Of a DNA stretch of 64,000 nt, positions 44,349 through 52,973 are shown piece by piece. Each line of letters begins with the position of its first letter. Position 1 is the stretch's first letter. The DNA lies in NCBI RefSeq assembly GCF_003987145.1, contig NZ_PIPL01000001.1, forward strand, positions 1,178,001-1,242,000. The letters are read 5' to 3'. Made by a program: the position numbers and the translations under genes. Under the pieces are notes generated by a model that was not told the origin of the DNA, ran no database searches, and saw only the letters and a list, made by a program, of their open reading frames with translations. This stretch comes from Aliidiomarina minuta. Lineage in GTDB: Bacteria; Pseudomonadota; Gammaproteobacteria; Enterobacterales; Alteromonadaceae.

Positions 44349-46640
44349 TTAGTGTCCAAATACGCGCATTTGCGCCGCAAACAGCGAGCTGTCCACACTG
44401 TTGTTAAGATATATATCGCGGTCACTACCGTTGGTATCTACAATTCGAACGGTCCATGTTCCCTGCGCTGATTCACCTAAAAAGGCGTTAGTCAGAATCG
44501 GACCTTCAGTTGCATACGCATAGCCTGCGAACGGAGCTGCCTGTCCCATAAATGCCCCTAAACCTGTGCGCGATGTTGCAATAACTGATGTAGTACCGGC
44601 CGGTGAGGTTACTTCAATAGCAATATCAGACGCAGCCGTGCTACCAGAACGTTCGCCCATCAGGACTTCGAGAAGATCAGGATTAACTATATCGAAGCCA
44701 AATTGAACGCCCTCAATAGTCACTTCGTCCTCCACCTCGAAAGAGAGCTCAACCCCTTCAGCATTGTTATCAGGAATGGCAACGCCATCGTCGCTAACGT
44801 CAAACTCCAGCCAGTCCGTTTCAATTAACTCTGGCAATGAGACCGAACCAGAACGAGCAAGTTCAACTGCAGCGCCAGCATCCGGGCGGCCAAAGCCGTA
44901 ATTATTGTTGAAACTATAACCCGCGGCATTCTCTACCCAACCTGGGTGCGCAACAAATTCACTTTCCCCGATAGCGATGTTAATTGGCATTTCTTCAGAA
45001 TCAACCTGAGTCGCTGTTGCGGCCAGGATATAGCGAATTTCACGCCAGTTTAAATCAGGGTCAGCAGCAGCAATCAGCGCAACCACACCACTGGTGTTTG
45101 GCGCAGCTGACGAGGTTCCGTTAAACGTGTTGGTATAGTTGCACGAGCTGTTAAACTCATCATTAAAACTGCCTTCAGGGCTGTTAAATGGGTATGCCCG
45201 GGCATAAAAGTTTGCAACACCCTCTGACGCCGCCAGAACAGCAACGCCATTGTTGTCCTGCTCAAACCAGCTGGAGTAACCTCTGGTACAGGTTGTTTGA
45301 TCTGTAGTCACCATGGCCGGTTCTTCACTGCCAAACTCACCAGCCGGCGCTGCCACCAGCAGATTTGAACCCGATGTTGAATAACTTACATGACCCCCAT
45401 CTGGATTCACGGCACCTACTGAGATGGAATAAAAACTGGAGTTAAAAGTGTCCCAGTTGCCATCAGCACAGCTTAATACACGGGAAAAGTTCCCTACCAG
45501 GCCTGCCTGTTGAAGATCACACAATGCATCTGCTTCAGTGGTACCACCGTTGATAAATGAATTACCAGATGACTTAATATTCAGCGCACCCAGGCCATTT
45601 CTCAGGTGTTTCGCCGGGTAAGACACCATCGCTTCGTCGATTTCATCAACACCGTAAAAATAAGGACCCGGTAAGCCGTAGCTGCGGTTAAATGCAACGA
45701 CATTGTCTGTGGTCGAAATACCAGAGCCTGCCATACCATGAATCGCTGCATCGACACGATCCCAACCAGTAGCCGTCAATGAAAGGTCTGGCACCAGGTA
45801 GTTCATTGCAATTAAGCTTGCATCAGGTGCAACACCACGTCCACCGCGCTCATTCCAGCCCTCAGCCGCAATCAGACCCGCTACCGATGTACCATGGTCG
45901 CCGCCATTGCCTGTCTTAGTAGCGTCGGTACGATCAGACACTTCAAGAAAGTTAACAGAACGCCCTGGCAGTATATTGGCGTATAAATCTTCATGATTCA
46001 TGGCCATGCCTTCGTCAACAACAACAACGATAGAACCTTCGCCGGTGACGCCGTGCTTATATGCACCAATAACGTTTAAGTCTTCACCAGGAACAAGCAA
46101 GTCAGGATTCGGAACAATGACCTCGTTCACTATATCTTCCGGGTTACCGAGCGCAATATAGAACTCGCGCCAGGCTTCATAGGTTTCATCCGACATCGCA
46201 AAACCGGTCTGTCCGGTGTTGTACAGATGCCATTGTTCGTGCGCCAGCGGGTCGCCAGACACATGCCCAATAGTGACAGTGCCCGTATCTTCGAGTGAGC
46301 CATCGCTCGCTTCATACTCAAAAGACACATTGCTACCACTAGTCAGAGGAATATAGGTGAAGGCAAAAGTCGAAGAATCTAAGTCAAGAAGGCCATGGCT
46401 AAATTCATAATAGCCATCGCTATTTTGCGATACAGGGCTACCACCTTCATAGAAACTAATCGTAATATCGTCTCCGTCTGGATCAGACGCCGGTAATGTC
46501 CCTTGTACACCAACCCATTGGCGCTGTTCCCCTAATGATACATCTTCCGCCACTGGTGCTGTGTTGCTGCTACCGCCGCAAGCTACCAAGCTCCCTGCGA
46601 CCAGAACCGCTAGTGCGGAAAGCTGAAATGAACTCTTCAT
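44349..46640 (-). CDS. Kexin-like S8 serine protease lipoprotein with P domain
   Basis: 763 residues. Signal peptide with lipobox LVAC (Cys21), then an Ig/cadherin-like domain (about 25-127: DPDGDDITISFYEGGSP) and the peptidase S8 domain with Asp209 (VVVVDEGMAMNHEDL), His249 (GGDHGTSVAGLIAA), oxyanion Asn360 (KSSGNSF) and Ser510 (FNGTSSAAPNTSG). A proprotein-convertase P domain covers about 620-763 (ITVEGVQ-like VTIEGVQFGFDIVNPDLLEV, SAQGTWTVRIVDTNGSD). Surface- or periplasm-anchored endopeptidase. No classical propeptide is visible between lipobox and catalytic domain. It is divergent from the lipoprotein pair at 46863. Confidence 0.92.
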   Translation of the reverse strand: MKSSFQLSALAVLVAGSLVACGGSSNTAPVAEDVSLGEQRQWVGVQGTLPASDPDGDDITISFYEGGSPVSQNSDGYYEFSHGLLDLDSSTFAFTYIPLTSGSNVSFEYEASDGSLEDTGTVTIGHVSGDPLAHEQWHLYNTGQTGFAMSDETYEAWREFYIALGNPEDIVNEVIVPNPDLLVPGEDLNVIGAYKHGVTGEGSIVVVVDEGMAMNHEDLYANILPGRSVNFLEVSDRTDATKTGNGGDHGTSVAGLIAAEGWNERGGRGVAPDASLIAMNYLVPDLSLTATGWDRVDAAIHGMAGSGISTTDNVVAFNRSYGLPGPYFYGVDEIDEAMVSYPAKHLRNGLGALNIKSSGNSFINGGTTEADALCDLQQAGLVGNFSRVLSCADGNWDTFNSSFYSISVGAVNPDGGHVSYSTSGSNLLVAAPAGEFGSEEPAMVTTDQTTCTRGYSSWFEQDNNGVAVLAASEGVANFYARAYPFNSPEGSFNDEFNSSCNYTNTFNGTSSAAPNTSGVVALIAAADPDLNWREIRYILAATATQVDSEEMPINIAIGESEFVAHPGWVENAAGYSFNNNYGFGRPDAGAAVELARSGSVSLPELIETDWLEFDVSDDGVAIPDNNAEGVELSFEVEDEVTIEGVQFGFDIVNPDLLEVLMGERSGSTAASDIAIEVTSPAGTTSVIATSRTGLGAFMGQAAPFAGYAYATEGPILTNAFLGESAQGTWTVRIVDTNGSDRDIYLNNSVDSSLFAAQMRVFGH

Positions 46641-46862
46641 TTTACTTCCTTTTTATTAGAATATGCCGTCTCGTACGGCCACCTGATTTTATCGAGCGCA
46701 TACTCGATTTAGAGTTGCTACCAACCTTCATTGGAAAGCCATTTCTTACTTTGCCATATAACAATATTTATACAATCTTTATGCTAATCTATTTTACGAA
46801 ATAAATGTTAACATTTGTTTCGAAACCATTTTTTTGAACAGCTAACCAAAAGGAATCGTTTG
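46641..46862. other. Divergent AT-rich intergenic region with short palindromes
   Basis: No gene. It holds the outward promoters for the protease and the lipoprotein 3-4 pair; candidate inverted repeats are GCCGT/ACGGC (near 46669), ATCGAG/CTCGAT (near 46693) and a perfect 14-bp AAATGTTAACATTT at 46803-46816. No convincing -35/-10 pair was found. Confidence 0.4.
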
Positions 46863-47378
46863 ATGACGTTTGTAAATGGAATAAAGGTATCAGTCGCTGC
46901 AGTTATTTGCCTGGGGCTGCTCACCGCCTGTACCAAAGCAACGGAGAATGAGCCCGCCAATGGCAATCTCCAACAGGTAGCTGATGAAAACAATGACCGC
47001 TCACCCAACACAGACTCCCCAGGTCGTCGAGATCAGCTCAGTGCACCGCACGAAAGCGAGCATCGTGAATTACGTAACAAAATAATGCAGGCAGCCACGC
47101 AGCGCCAAGCCGACGATATTCAGCAATGCCAGCTGATCCCCTTTGGTCATCGCCCTTGTGGTGGCGCAGAAAGCTATTTGCTTTATTCCAGGCAAAATAT
47201 GACTGACGATGAATTAGCCGAATTGCAGACCGATATCAACCGCTTTAATGAGTTAGACCGCATTATTAAAAGCGCACGTCAGATCGTAGGTACTTGTCAG
47301 GTGATCCCAGAACCAACTATTCAGCTAGTTAACAATCGCTGTGTAGCCCAGCCAGGATCTGCACATGTGCCATACTAG
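46863..47378 (+). CDS. CGGP-family lipoprotein, paralogue 3
   Basis: 171 residues from ATG 46863 (AAGGA eight bases upstream; open from 46815). Lipobox LTAC (Cys23), polar linker, then QQCQLIPFGHRPCGGAESYL, LYSRQNMTDDELAELQTDIN, RFNELDRIIKSARQIVGTCQ and NNRCVAQPGS. Domain cysteines 89, 99, 145, 160, with the same 10- and 15-residue spacings as paralogues 2 and 4. CGGA replaces CGGP. Tandem with paralogue 4 (27-bp gap). Confidence 0.82.
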   Translation: MTFVNGIKVSVAAVICLGLLTACTKATENEPANGNLQQVADENNDRSPNTDSPGRRDQLSAPHESEHRELRNKIMQAATQRQADDIQQCQLIPFGHRPCGGAESYLLYSRQNMTDDELAELQTDINRFNELDRIIKSARQIVGTCQVIPEPTIQLVNNRCVAQPGSAHVPY

Positions 47379-47405
47379 CCTGTAGACACGCAAACAGGAG
47401 ATATT

Positions 47406-47882
47406 ATGAAAATTTTGTTACCACTACTATGTATAGCAAGCCTGAGTGCTTGCACTGCTGCTACCGACGAGGAGGCTTATATGTCAGAACCAGATTGGCA
47501 GGAACCTACTGAGCAAACCCAAGCTGCCCGCACTGAAAGCGGAGAGCAGGACCTGGACCAGCAACGAGAGGATTTAGCCCGCGAAATCAGAGACCAGCTG
47601 CCGCTTGAGGCTAACAGTGTTGAACACTGCGCTTTGCTCGCTTTTGGCCATAAACCCTGTGGCGGGCCCCAACAATATCTGCCCTATTCAACCCAGGGCA
47701 TGACCGAAGATGAGCATAATGAACTGTTACTGAAAACCCGCCGCTACAATAGCCTGGACCGCCAAATCAAAGAAGACCGCGGTATAGTGAGCGACTGCGC
47801 CATCGTTCCAGAACCTGAGCTTATACTACAAGAAGGCCAGTGCGCCGTGAAAAGCGAACGTCCGGGATTCGAGATTTATTAA
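47406..47882 (+). CDS. CGGP-family lipoprotein, paralogue 4
   Basis: 158 residues; lipobox LSAC (Cys16), acidic/Gln-rich linker, then EHCALLAFGHKPCGGPQQYL, PYSTQGMTEDEHNELLLKTR, RYNSLDRQIKEDRGIVSDCA and EGQCAVKSER. Domain cysteines 75, 85, 131, 146. The most compact member. AGGAG lies upstream. Function unknown. Confidence 0.82.
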   Translation: MKILLPLLCIASLSACTAATDEEAYMSEPDWQEPTEQTQAARTESGEQDLDQQREDLAREIRDQLPLEANSVEHCALLAFGHKPCGGPQQYLPYSTQGMTEDEHNELLLKTRRYNSLDRQIKEDRGIVSDCAIVPEPELILQEGQCAVKSERPGFEIY

Positions 47883-47890
47883 GACTAACG

Positions 47891-47913
47891 GGGGCAGGGC
47901 TAAAAATCACCAC
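47891..47913. repeat. Degenerate palindrome B half-copy
   Basis: GGGGCAGGGCTAAAAATCAC followed by CAC is one diverged arm, in the 50-bp gap between lipoprotein 4 and the hipA remnant; TGGCCCC follows as a trace of the other end. Confidence 0.7.
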
Positions 47914-47932
47914 TCTGGCCCCAGGTTTTCGG

Positions 47933-48762
47933 TTACTCCTGCAAAGAAAACGGATTCATGAATTGCCGCCCCCAGAACAGTTTACGGTCTACACTGGTTA
48001 ACTGAGCTTCCTCACAAATACTATTCCATTTAAGAGTGATGACTTCCTTTTGTTCGTCTATCATGGCTTTTGCTTCAGTATAAGTAAGCTGAAAAAGGTG
48101 AGCGGCCGCCAGGCAAGTTTTCACCTGACTAAGATTATTATCGCCAATAATCTTCATTGCCTGCGACGCCTCATTACCAGTACGACTCTGTGGGCAAATA
48201 TCGTAGGCCGGTGTTAGCGATAACCGATTCCCATCCCAGAACGCCGCGTGATTACGAGCGTGATCATCGGTATTACCACAAAGAATATTGAAAACCAGGC
48301 GAGCAAACAGCTCCCGCAATGTTGCTTTTGGTTGTTCGAAACGATGCCGAATAATTTCCGTAAGTTGTTCATAACTGGCATACCTTGCCATCATATCATC
48401 CAAGCCAAACAACGTTAGCGCCGACACCAGTGACCGCCGTCGCCAGCCCTCTGCAGTAAGTTCCCGGTCAAAACGCTCTATCAGTAGAACGTCCTTTCCC
48501 ATGCGTCGGGCGCAGCATCCCTGATGCAACTCGGCATCGCCAAACCCGGTAATAACGGCAACACACCGCTCTGCAACGGTAACTCCGGTAAATACAACGG
48601 AATGCGTGCCGGATTGGCTAAATAACTTTGTCCGTAATTGAACACCAATGTATCGCCTTCTTCGGCCAGTCGACCAGCAACAACGGGTTGAACCTGCCCA
48701 GGCAACCAAACCCACACATAAGCTTCCTTTACTGTTTTATTCGCTGAACTTCTAGAAGTCAT
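47933..48762 (-). pseudogene. hipA: hipA toxin remnant (internal deletion and frameshift)
   Basis: The first frame from ATG 48762 gives the HipA N-terminal subdomain (VWVWLPGQVQPVVAGRLAEE; SYLANPARIPLYLPELPL; RDAAPDAW) and stops at 48481. The other frame resumes at GKDVLLIERFDRELTAEGWR and carries the kinase C-lobe: FNILCGNTDDHARNHAAF (catalytic Asp motif) and LTPAYDICPQ (metal-binding Asp). The roughly 110-120 residues normally joining APDAWGRR to the ERFDR motif, including the ATP-binding N-lobe, are missing. The kinase toxin should be inactive. The start overlaps the hipB stop. Confidence 0.85.
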
Positions 48763-49093
48763 CCTTAACTCCATCTACTTTGCGTTTAGGCGCCGTTTTA
48801 GGAAGTAGCGCCAACTTTTCTTCAGCCTGCTGAATATGTCGGGTCAGTGAACCACCTTCAGGTACAAACAGCGGTACACGTAAAATAGTAGCAACCTCGA
48901 AGACCATGCCTATTTCACATTTTGCATCAGCGCCTTCAATACGCTTCAGGCTGCTGACAGAAATCCCGGCCCGCTCAGCTACTTCTGCAAGAGTAAACCC
49001 TTGCTGCAAACGGGATATCCGTATCAAGTCAGCAAGTAATCGCAAAGCCTTTTTGTTAATTAACGAGTAGGTACGTTGTCTTTTATCTTTCAT
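48752..49093 (-). CDS. hipB: HipB-like XRE-family antitoxin/repressor
   Basis: About 113 residues. Helix-turn-helix GFTLAEVAERAGISVSSLKR at about 37-56, with DLIRISRLQQ before it and a basic tail (LPKTAPKRKVDGVKDDF). HipB-type proteins bind and silence HipA and repress their own promoter. ATG 49093 lacks a close Shine-Dalgarno; a TTG at 49102 has GGGAG four bases upstream and may be the true start. Intact, although its toxin partner is broken. Confidence 0.82.
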   Translation of the reverse strand: MKDKRQRTYSLINKKALRLLADLIRISRLQQGFTLAEVAERAGISVSSLKRIEGADAKCEIGMVFEVATILRVPLFVPEGGSLTRHIQQAEEKLALLPKTAPKRKVDGVKDDF

Positions 49094-49104
49094 AATAGTC
49101 AAAA

Positions 49105-49150
49105 AGCTCCCACAAGAACTTCATCACTCAATAAAGCTCTCACAAGAGCT
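49105..49150 (-). promoter_or_regulatory. Paired operators for HipB
   Basis: A perfect inverted repeat AGCTCTCACAAGAGCT (49135-49150) and a near copy AGCTCCCACAAGAACT (49105-49120), centres 30 bp apart (about three helical turns), lie immediately upstream of hipB. Spaced palindromes of this kind are the usual HipB autorepression sites. Confidence 0.75.
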
Positions 49151-49205
49151 ATTTTATTGAAGTGTAGTGAATGCCTAAACTTTAATCAAATCCGGGTTGC
49201 CCCCC

Positions 49206-49285
49206 GGGGTCAGAGCTGAAATTCACCACTCTGGTCCCGCTCGTAAGGCGTTGAAAACAACGGAGTCAGGGCCAAAATTCGCCAC
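49206..49285. repeat. Two palindrome B half-copies
   Basis: GGGGTCAGAGCTGAAATTCA at 49206 and GGAGTCAGGGCCAAAATTCG at 49262 are single diverged arms, followed at 49293 by a full copy. Together they fill the gap between the hip operators and the YjbH gene. Confidence 0.8.
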
Positions 49286-49292
49286 TTTTGAA

Positions 49293-49359
49293 AACAACGG
49301 GGTCAGGGCTAAAATTAACCACTTTAAAAGTGGTTAATTTTAGCCCTGACCCCGTTGTT
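49293..49359. repeat. Palindrome B, full copy 5 (AGGGC subfamily)
   Basis: Perfect 33-bp arms around a single central base (49326), containing GGGGTCAGGGCTAAAATTAA. The sequence differs from copies 1-4 at matched positions in both arms, so the symmetry has been kept during divergence. It lies just downstream of the gfcC-yjbH stop. Confidence 0.93.
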
Positions 49360-49365
49360 AACCGT

Positions 49366-52221
49366 TTAGCGGTTGTAGAAGGGGGAGCGGTCGTCCAGGG
49401 CGTCGTACAGGCGTACGCGGCGGTGTAGCTGGCGGCCGCCGTTGCGGGCTAGGGGTATCCAGGTCATACCTACACGCTGGCGTGTTGGCCGTACGCTCAT
49501 CAGATCAAACGGAATGCTGATAAAGAAGCCCTTAGTAAAGCTACCTTCGCCGTATTCCTCTGAAGATACATTGGTTAACGCAGCGAATGCCCCTGCGGTT
49601 ACCCCACTGTCAAAGCGTTTCTGAAAGGTCATATTGACGCCATCATCACCGGCCAGGAAGCGACCGAAGTCTAGCTGCAGCATGGTATCTTCCAACCAGG
49701 GCATTTGATAATACAGGCTCACAAACCCGGTCGTGGTTTCATAATCATGGAAACCTGTACCACCGGTGAAGTTACGCTGGCGTACCCGATTAATATCAAA
49801 ACCTATTGCCCATGACTTATCCAATGGACGATACACCATCTCATAACCAGCACCACCAAACATGCGCTCTATATAACCACCGTAGGCCATACCGTACAGG
49901 TCATTAGTGATCTGAGAAAAATAAGTCGCCTGCAGGCTGTCCAGCCAGACGTCATTCTCCACATAATTACGCACGTTAGTACGTACCGGCGGCAAATCAT
50001 CCTGAGTATCGCTAACATAGTTAAACTTGTGATAGTTATTAGCTATGTTGAAACCAAGCTCACCAAAAACCTCTAAATTAGGCGTGAACCAACGGCGTGC
50101 AAAGCCAGTGATACCTAGCTGGTAAATATGGAAGTCCTCCGGGCTACCAAAATCCTGATTAAAGAAAGGTTTAGCACCAAAGCGGGTTCTGAAGCGATAA
50201 TCCGGGTTAAATAACCAGTCTTCTTCATTCTCCGGATAAGCATCCGCCTTGCTGCGTTCAAACAACTCGGCGGTCTGTTCAGGGCCCTGTTCATCCTCAA
50301 AGTTTATGCGCGCTTTAAAAGCCTCCGCGTCGACACGGGTACTAATACTAGGCGCAAAAAACTCGGTATCAACAATGTCATAAGTGGTTACCGTCTCCGG
50401 TAATTGATCTGCCAGAATACGTGCCGCACGCTCTACGTTTTCATCATAATCGCGGTAACGTCTGGGGCTGGAGAAAACCCGCACGGTATCTTCACCGTCC
50501 ATCGCAAAACGAGCATTCGCCAATGCGTAATTGCTACGTAAATCACGGCTCATTTGCGACCAGTTCACATCATCCAGACTTTCCGCATAAGGTGCAGCTG
50601 GCTGAACTTTACGTGGTTCAACACGAATCGGCTCAATGCCATTGAAGTTAGTACTCAGAGTGAAGTTAAACATCAGAGTGTCGCCACGTTCGTAACTGGC
50701 CTGCAGGTCAAACCAATCCGTTACGCGATAATTAACCCCGACATTCCAGGGAGTACGGGGTTCAATAGGCACGCCCGCGCGATCAGCTGAGTAATCGTTG
50801 CCTTCATATTCAAGTTTCACACGCAATGGCTGCCAGGGTGTCTGCCATTCAACGCCACCAAACAAGGAAGCCTGGCCCTTGAACCACTGGTCATATTCAA
50901 ACTGACCACCGCGACCACTCATCCCTCTTGGCCGGCTACAATAGTCATCACTGAGCTCACAAAAGGGGTTTGAGATACTGTCACGGGTTCCCAGACGACC
51001 AAAACCAACACCTAAACTAAAATCAAAGGCGCCAAAGCGCTTATTCGCCACCAGATATTCACTATCAAAAATACCGGTACCGGCAAAGTCACGCAGGCCA
51101 ACAGAAAACTCCGGCAGCCAGTAACTTTCCTGCCACAAACGAAACTTCACATCAAAGCCTTTATCCGTAAGAATAGTATCGCCACTAAAGCCGGGAACCT
51201 GGCTATACAAGCGATTCGGAAACTGCACATAAAATGCATTGGCTTCCAACCAGGGCAATACCTGCAAACTTACTGCATAACGCCGGTATTCATCCATATC
51301 CGCATAGGTCAGGCTGATTTCACCTTCATCCATCATGCGCGCTGTCGGGTTTTGCATTAAACCTACGCCACCCGACTGAGAACGCGTCGGCTTATAGTCA
51401 CGGCGTGACCAGTGGTTCGCATCTGCCACCTGTTGTTCAGTTACCAACTGCGGTGAGTGAACCGGAGTTTCTTCTGTAAAACCGACAAACTGAGTTAAGA
51501 GCTCAGCAATGTCCTGATTCAGGCCAGAAAAGCGACGAGGCAAGCCACGCAAAGGCAACCAGAGAATGTCTCCCGGCATGGCTTCAAAACCTTCGCGATT
51601 ATAATAAGCCCAGTCAATCTGGTGCACTTGTTGACCACGCACCAGGGTGGCTGAGTTTCTGTCATAACCTTTCAACAAACCATCAGTCGCTAACAGTTTA
51701 GCCAGGTACTGGCTCGCTGTTGCACCACCTTGCAACTGATAAGCACCCGCTTCAGCGACAGCGCCCAATACCAATAACTGCTCAGTACGGGGTGGTAACA
51801 CTAAGCGGTAATCAGCGTCTTTCAACAAAGGGTTGCTGCCAATAAACTGGCGACTGCTGGCAATATCAATATCGGAATAAGGTTGAGTTGCTACTTCAAG
51901 CGATTGAATCTGGGCACGTAAAGCAAGCACAACGCGTGCTTTATTTTCTTTGCCTCGCTGCTGCCAGTAGCTATGTAACAAGTCCAGATCTTCAAGTGCC
52001 TGCGTTTTTAACGCTTCAGCACTGTTGTCAGTGCTATTTACCAGGCGCACCCCAGGCCAGTATACGTCATGGCCCTCTACATGCTGAACAGACTCGGTTA
52101 ACGCCTGGCTTAGGCGCACCGGCTCTTGCCAGCTCAGTTCAACTTGATCATTCAGGGTCAGGGTTACGCCGCTACTGGCTAAAAATAATAAACTACTTAA
52201 CATTAATCGCGCCCTACCCAT
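49366..52221 (-). CDS. Exopolysaccharide outer-membrane protein, GfcC-YjbH fusion
   Basis: 951 residues. After a signal peptide, residues about 25-245 match the GfcC/YjbG capsule domain (VYWPGVRLVNS; LLVLGAVAEAGAYQLQGGAT; EAMPGDILWLPLRGLPRRFS). From about 290 the YjbH/GfcD beta-barrel follows (QNPTARMMDEGEISLTYADM; FDVKFRLWQESYWLPEFSVG; WAIGFDINRVRQRNF). In E. coli these are two genes (yjbG, yjbH); here they are one. It is thought to act in group-4-like capsule or EPS secretion. ATG 52221 gives the better signal peptide; ATG 52203, which overlaps the yjbF stop as TAATG, is an alternative. Confidence 0.85.
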   Translation of the reverse strand: MGRARLMLSSLLFLASSGVTLTLNDQVELSWQEPVRLSQALTESVQHVEGHDVYWPGVRLVNSTDNSAEALKTQALEDLDLLHSYWQQRGKENKARVVLALRAQIQSLEVATQPYSDIDIASSRQFIGSNPLLKDADYRLVLPPRTEQLLVLGAVAEAGAYQLQGGATASQYLAKLLATDGLLKGYDRNSATLVRGQQVHQIDWAYYNREGFEAMPGDILWLPLRGLPRRFSGLNQDIAELLTQFVGFTEETPVHSPQLVTEQQVADANHWSRRDYKPTRSQSGGVGLMQNPTARMMDEGEISLTYADMDEYRRYAVSLQVLPWLEANAFYVQFPNRLYSQVPGFSGDTILTDKGFDVKFRLWQESYWLPEFSVGLRDFAGTGIFDSEYLVANKRFGAFDFSLGVGFGRLGTRDSISNPFCELSDDYCSRPRGMSGRGGQFEYDQWFKGQASLFGGVEWQTPWQPLRVKLEYEGNDYSADRAGVPIEPRTPWNVGVNYRVTDWFDLQASYERGDTLMFNFTLSTNFNGIEPIRVEPRKVQPAAPYAESLDDVNWSQMSRDLRSNYALANARFAMDGEDTVRVFSSPRRYRDYDENVERAARILADQLPETVTTYDIVDTEFFAPSISTRVDAEAFKARINFEDEQGPEQTAELFERSKADAYPENEEDWLFNPDYRFRTRFGAKPFFNQDFGSPEDFHIYQLGITGFARRWFTPNLEVFGELGFNIANNYHKFNYVSDTQDDLPPVRTNVRNYVENDVWLDSLQATYFSQITNDLYGMAYGGYIERMFGGAGYEMVYRPLDKSWAIGFDINRVRQRNFTGGTGFHDYETTTGFVSLYYQMPWLEDTMLQLDFGRFLAGDDGVNMTFQKRFDSGVTAGAFAALTNVSSEEYGEGSFTKGFFISIPFDLMSVRPTRQRVGMTWIPLARNGGRQLHRRVRLYDALDDRSPFYNR

Positions 52222-52871
52222 TTCACTTGTGTTAATTCCAACGCCGCGCGCTCGGGAATAATCTGTTGTCGGCTTCTCACCACATGACCATCGGCTTCAA
52301 GCCAGAATACATTTACAAATTCCCGTGTGCCCAACTCCCCGTGTTCTTCAACGCGTGTTACCTGGTAAGTCTTACCATCCGGCAACTGCAGGCTTTCTTC
52401 GCCGACAATTGAAAAATCAGAATGGACGCGCCGTGAATAGCGTTGCTGATTACGCTCAATGTCCATATAACGCGTCCAGGTCATGTTGCAGCCGTCTTCA
52501 TCAAGTACACACTGCAGGGGATCTTCAGCAAGGTTAGAAACCGCCAGTAATTCAGTATCCACGTCTGCGGTACGCACAACCCGCCCCCCGCGGGTAATCA
52601 GGGTTTCGTTCTCTGCGGTGATCCAGCTCAATTCTTCACCATCTGCATAACCCAGCACGACCAGCAAACGGGCACTGTCGTCCCAACGGGCGTACATCGC
52701 GGTATAGGGAAAGTCGCTAATCTGCTGTTCTGTTAATGTGGCATCTTCAGGCGAACTAAACGCATATTTAATAGTTTCAAAGGTTTCATCGGTTACCGCA
52801 GTGCAACCACCTAATACAAAAATACTACAGAGGGCAATCACCGACTTAGCGGATAAGGGGAGAAAGGACAT
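52203..52871 (-). CDS. yjbF: YjbF/GfcB-family lipoprotein
   Basis: 222 residues from ATG 52871 (open from 52910). Lipobox LGGC at about 19-22, then FETIKYAFSSPEDATLTEQQ, ARLLVVLGYADGEELSWITA and ENETLITRGGRVVRTADVDT, the typical YjbF/GfcB pattern. An outer-membrane lipoprotein of the EPS operon. It is separated from yjbE by a terminator hairpin and overlaps the gfcC-yjbH gene. Confidence 0.85.
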   Translation of the reverse strand: MSFLPLSAKSVIALCSIFVLGGCTAVTDETFETIKYAFSSPEDATLTEQQISDFPYTAMYARWDDSARLLVVLGYADGEELSWITAENETLITRGGRVVRTADVDTELLAVSNLAEDPLQCVLDEDGCNMTWTRYMDIERNQQRYSRRVHSDFSIVGEESLQLPDGKTYQVTRVEEHGELGTREFVNVFWLEADGHVVRSRQQIIPERAALELTQVKWVGRD

Positions 52872-52921
52872 AAATGGGTAGCCAGTTAAATTAAAAAAGA
52901 CAAAATACAATAAGCAGAAAC

Positions 52922-52949
52922 AAAAATACCGCCAAAAGGCGGTATTTTA
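52922..52949 (-). terminator. Terminator/attenuator between yjbE and yjbF
   Basis: Perfect stem AAAATACCGCC (52923-52933) / GGCGGTATTTT (52938-52948) with AAAA loop; minus-strand T run TATTTTTG. It should make yjbE transcripts more abundant than those of the downstream genes. Confidence 0.85.
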
Positions 52950-52973
52950 ACTAAACTTTACTGCCCGTTCTAC

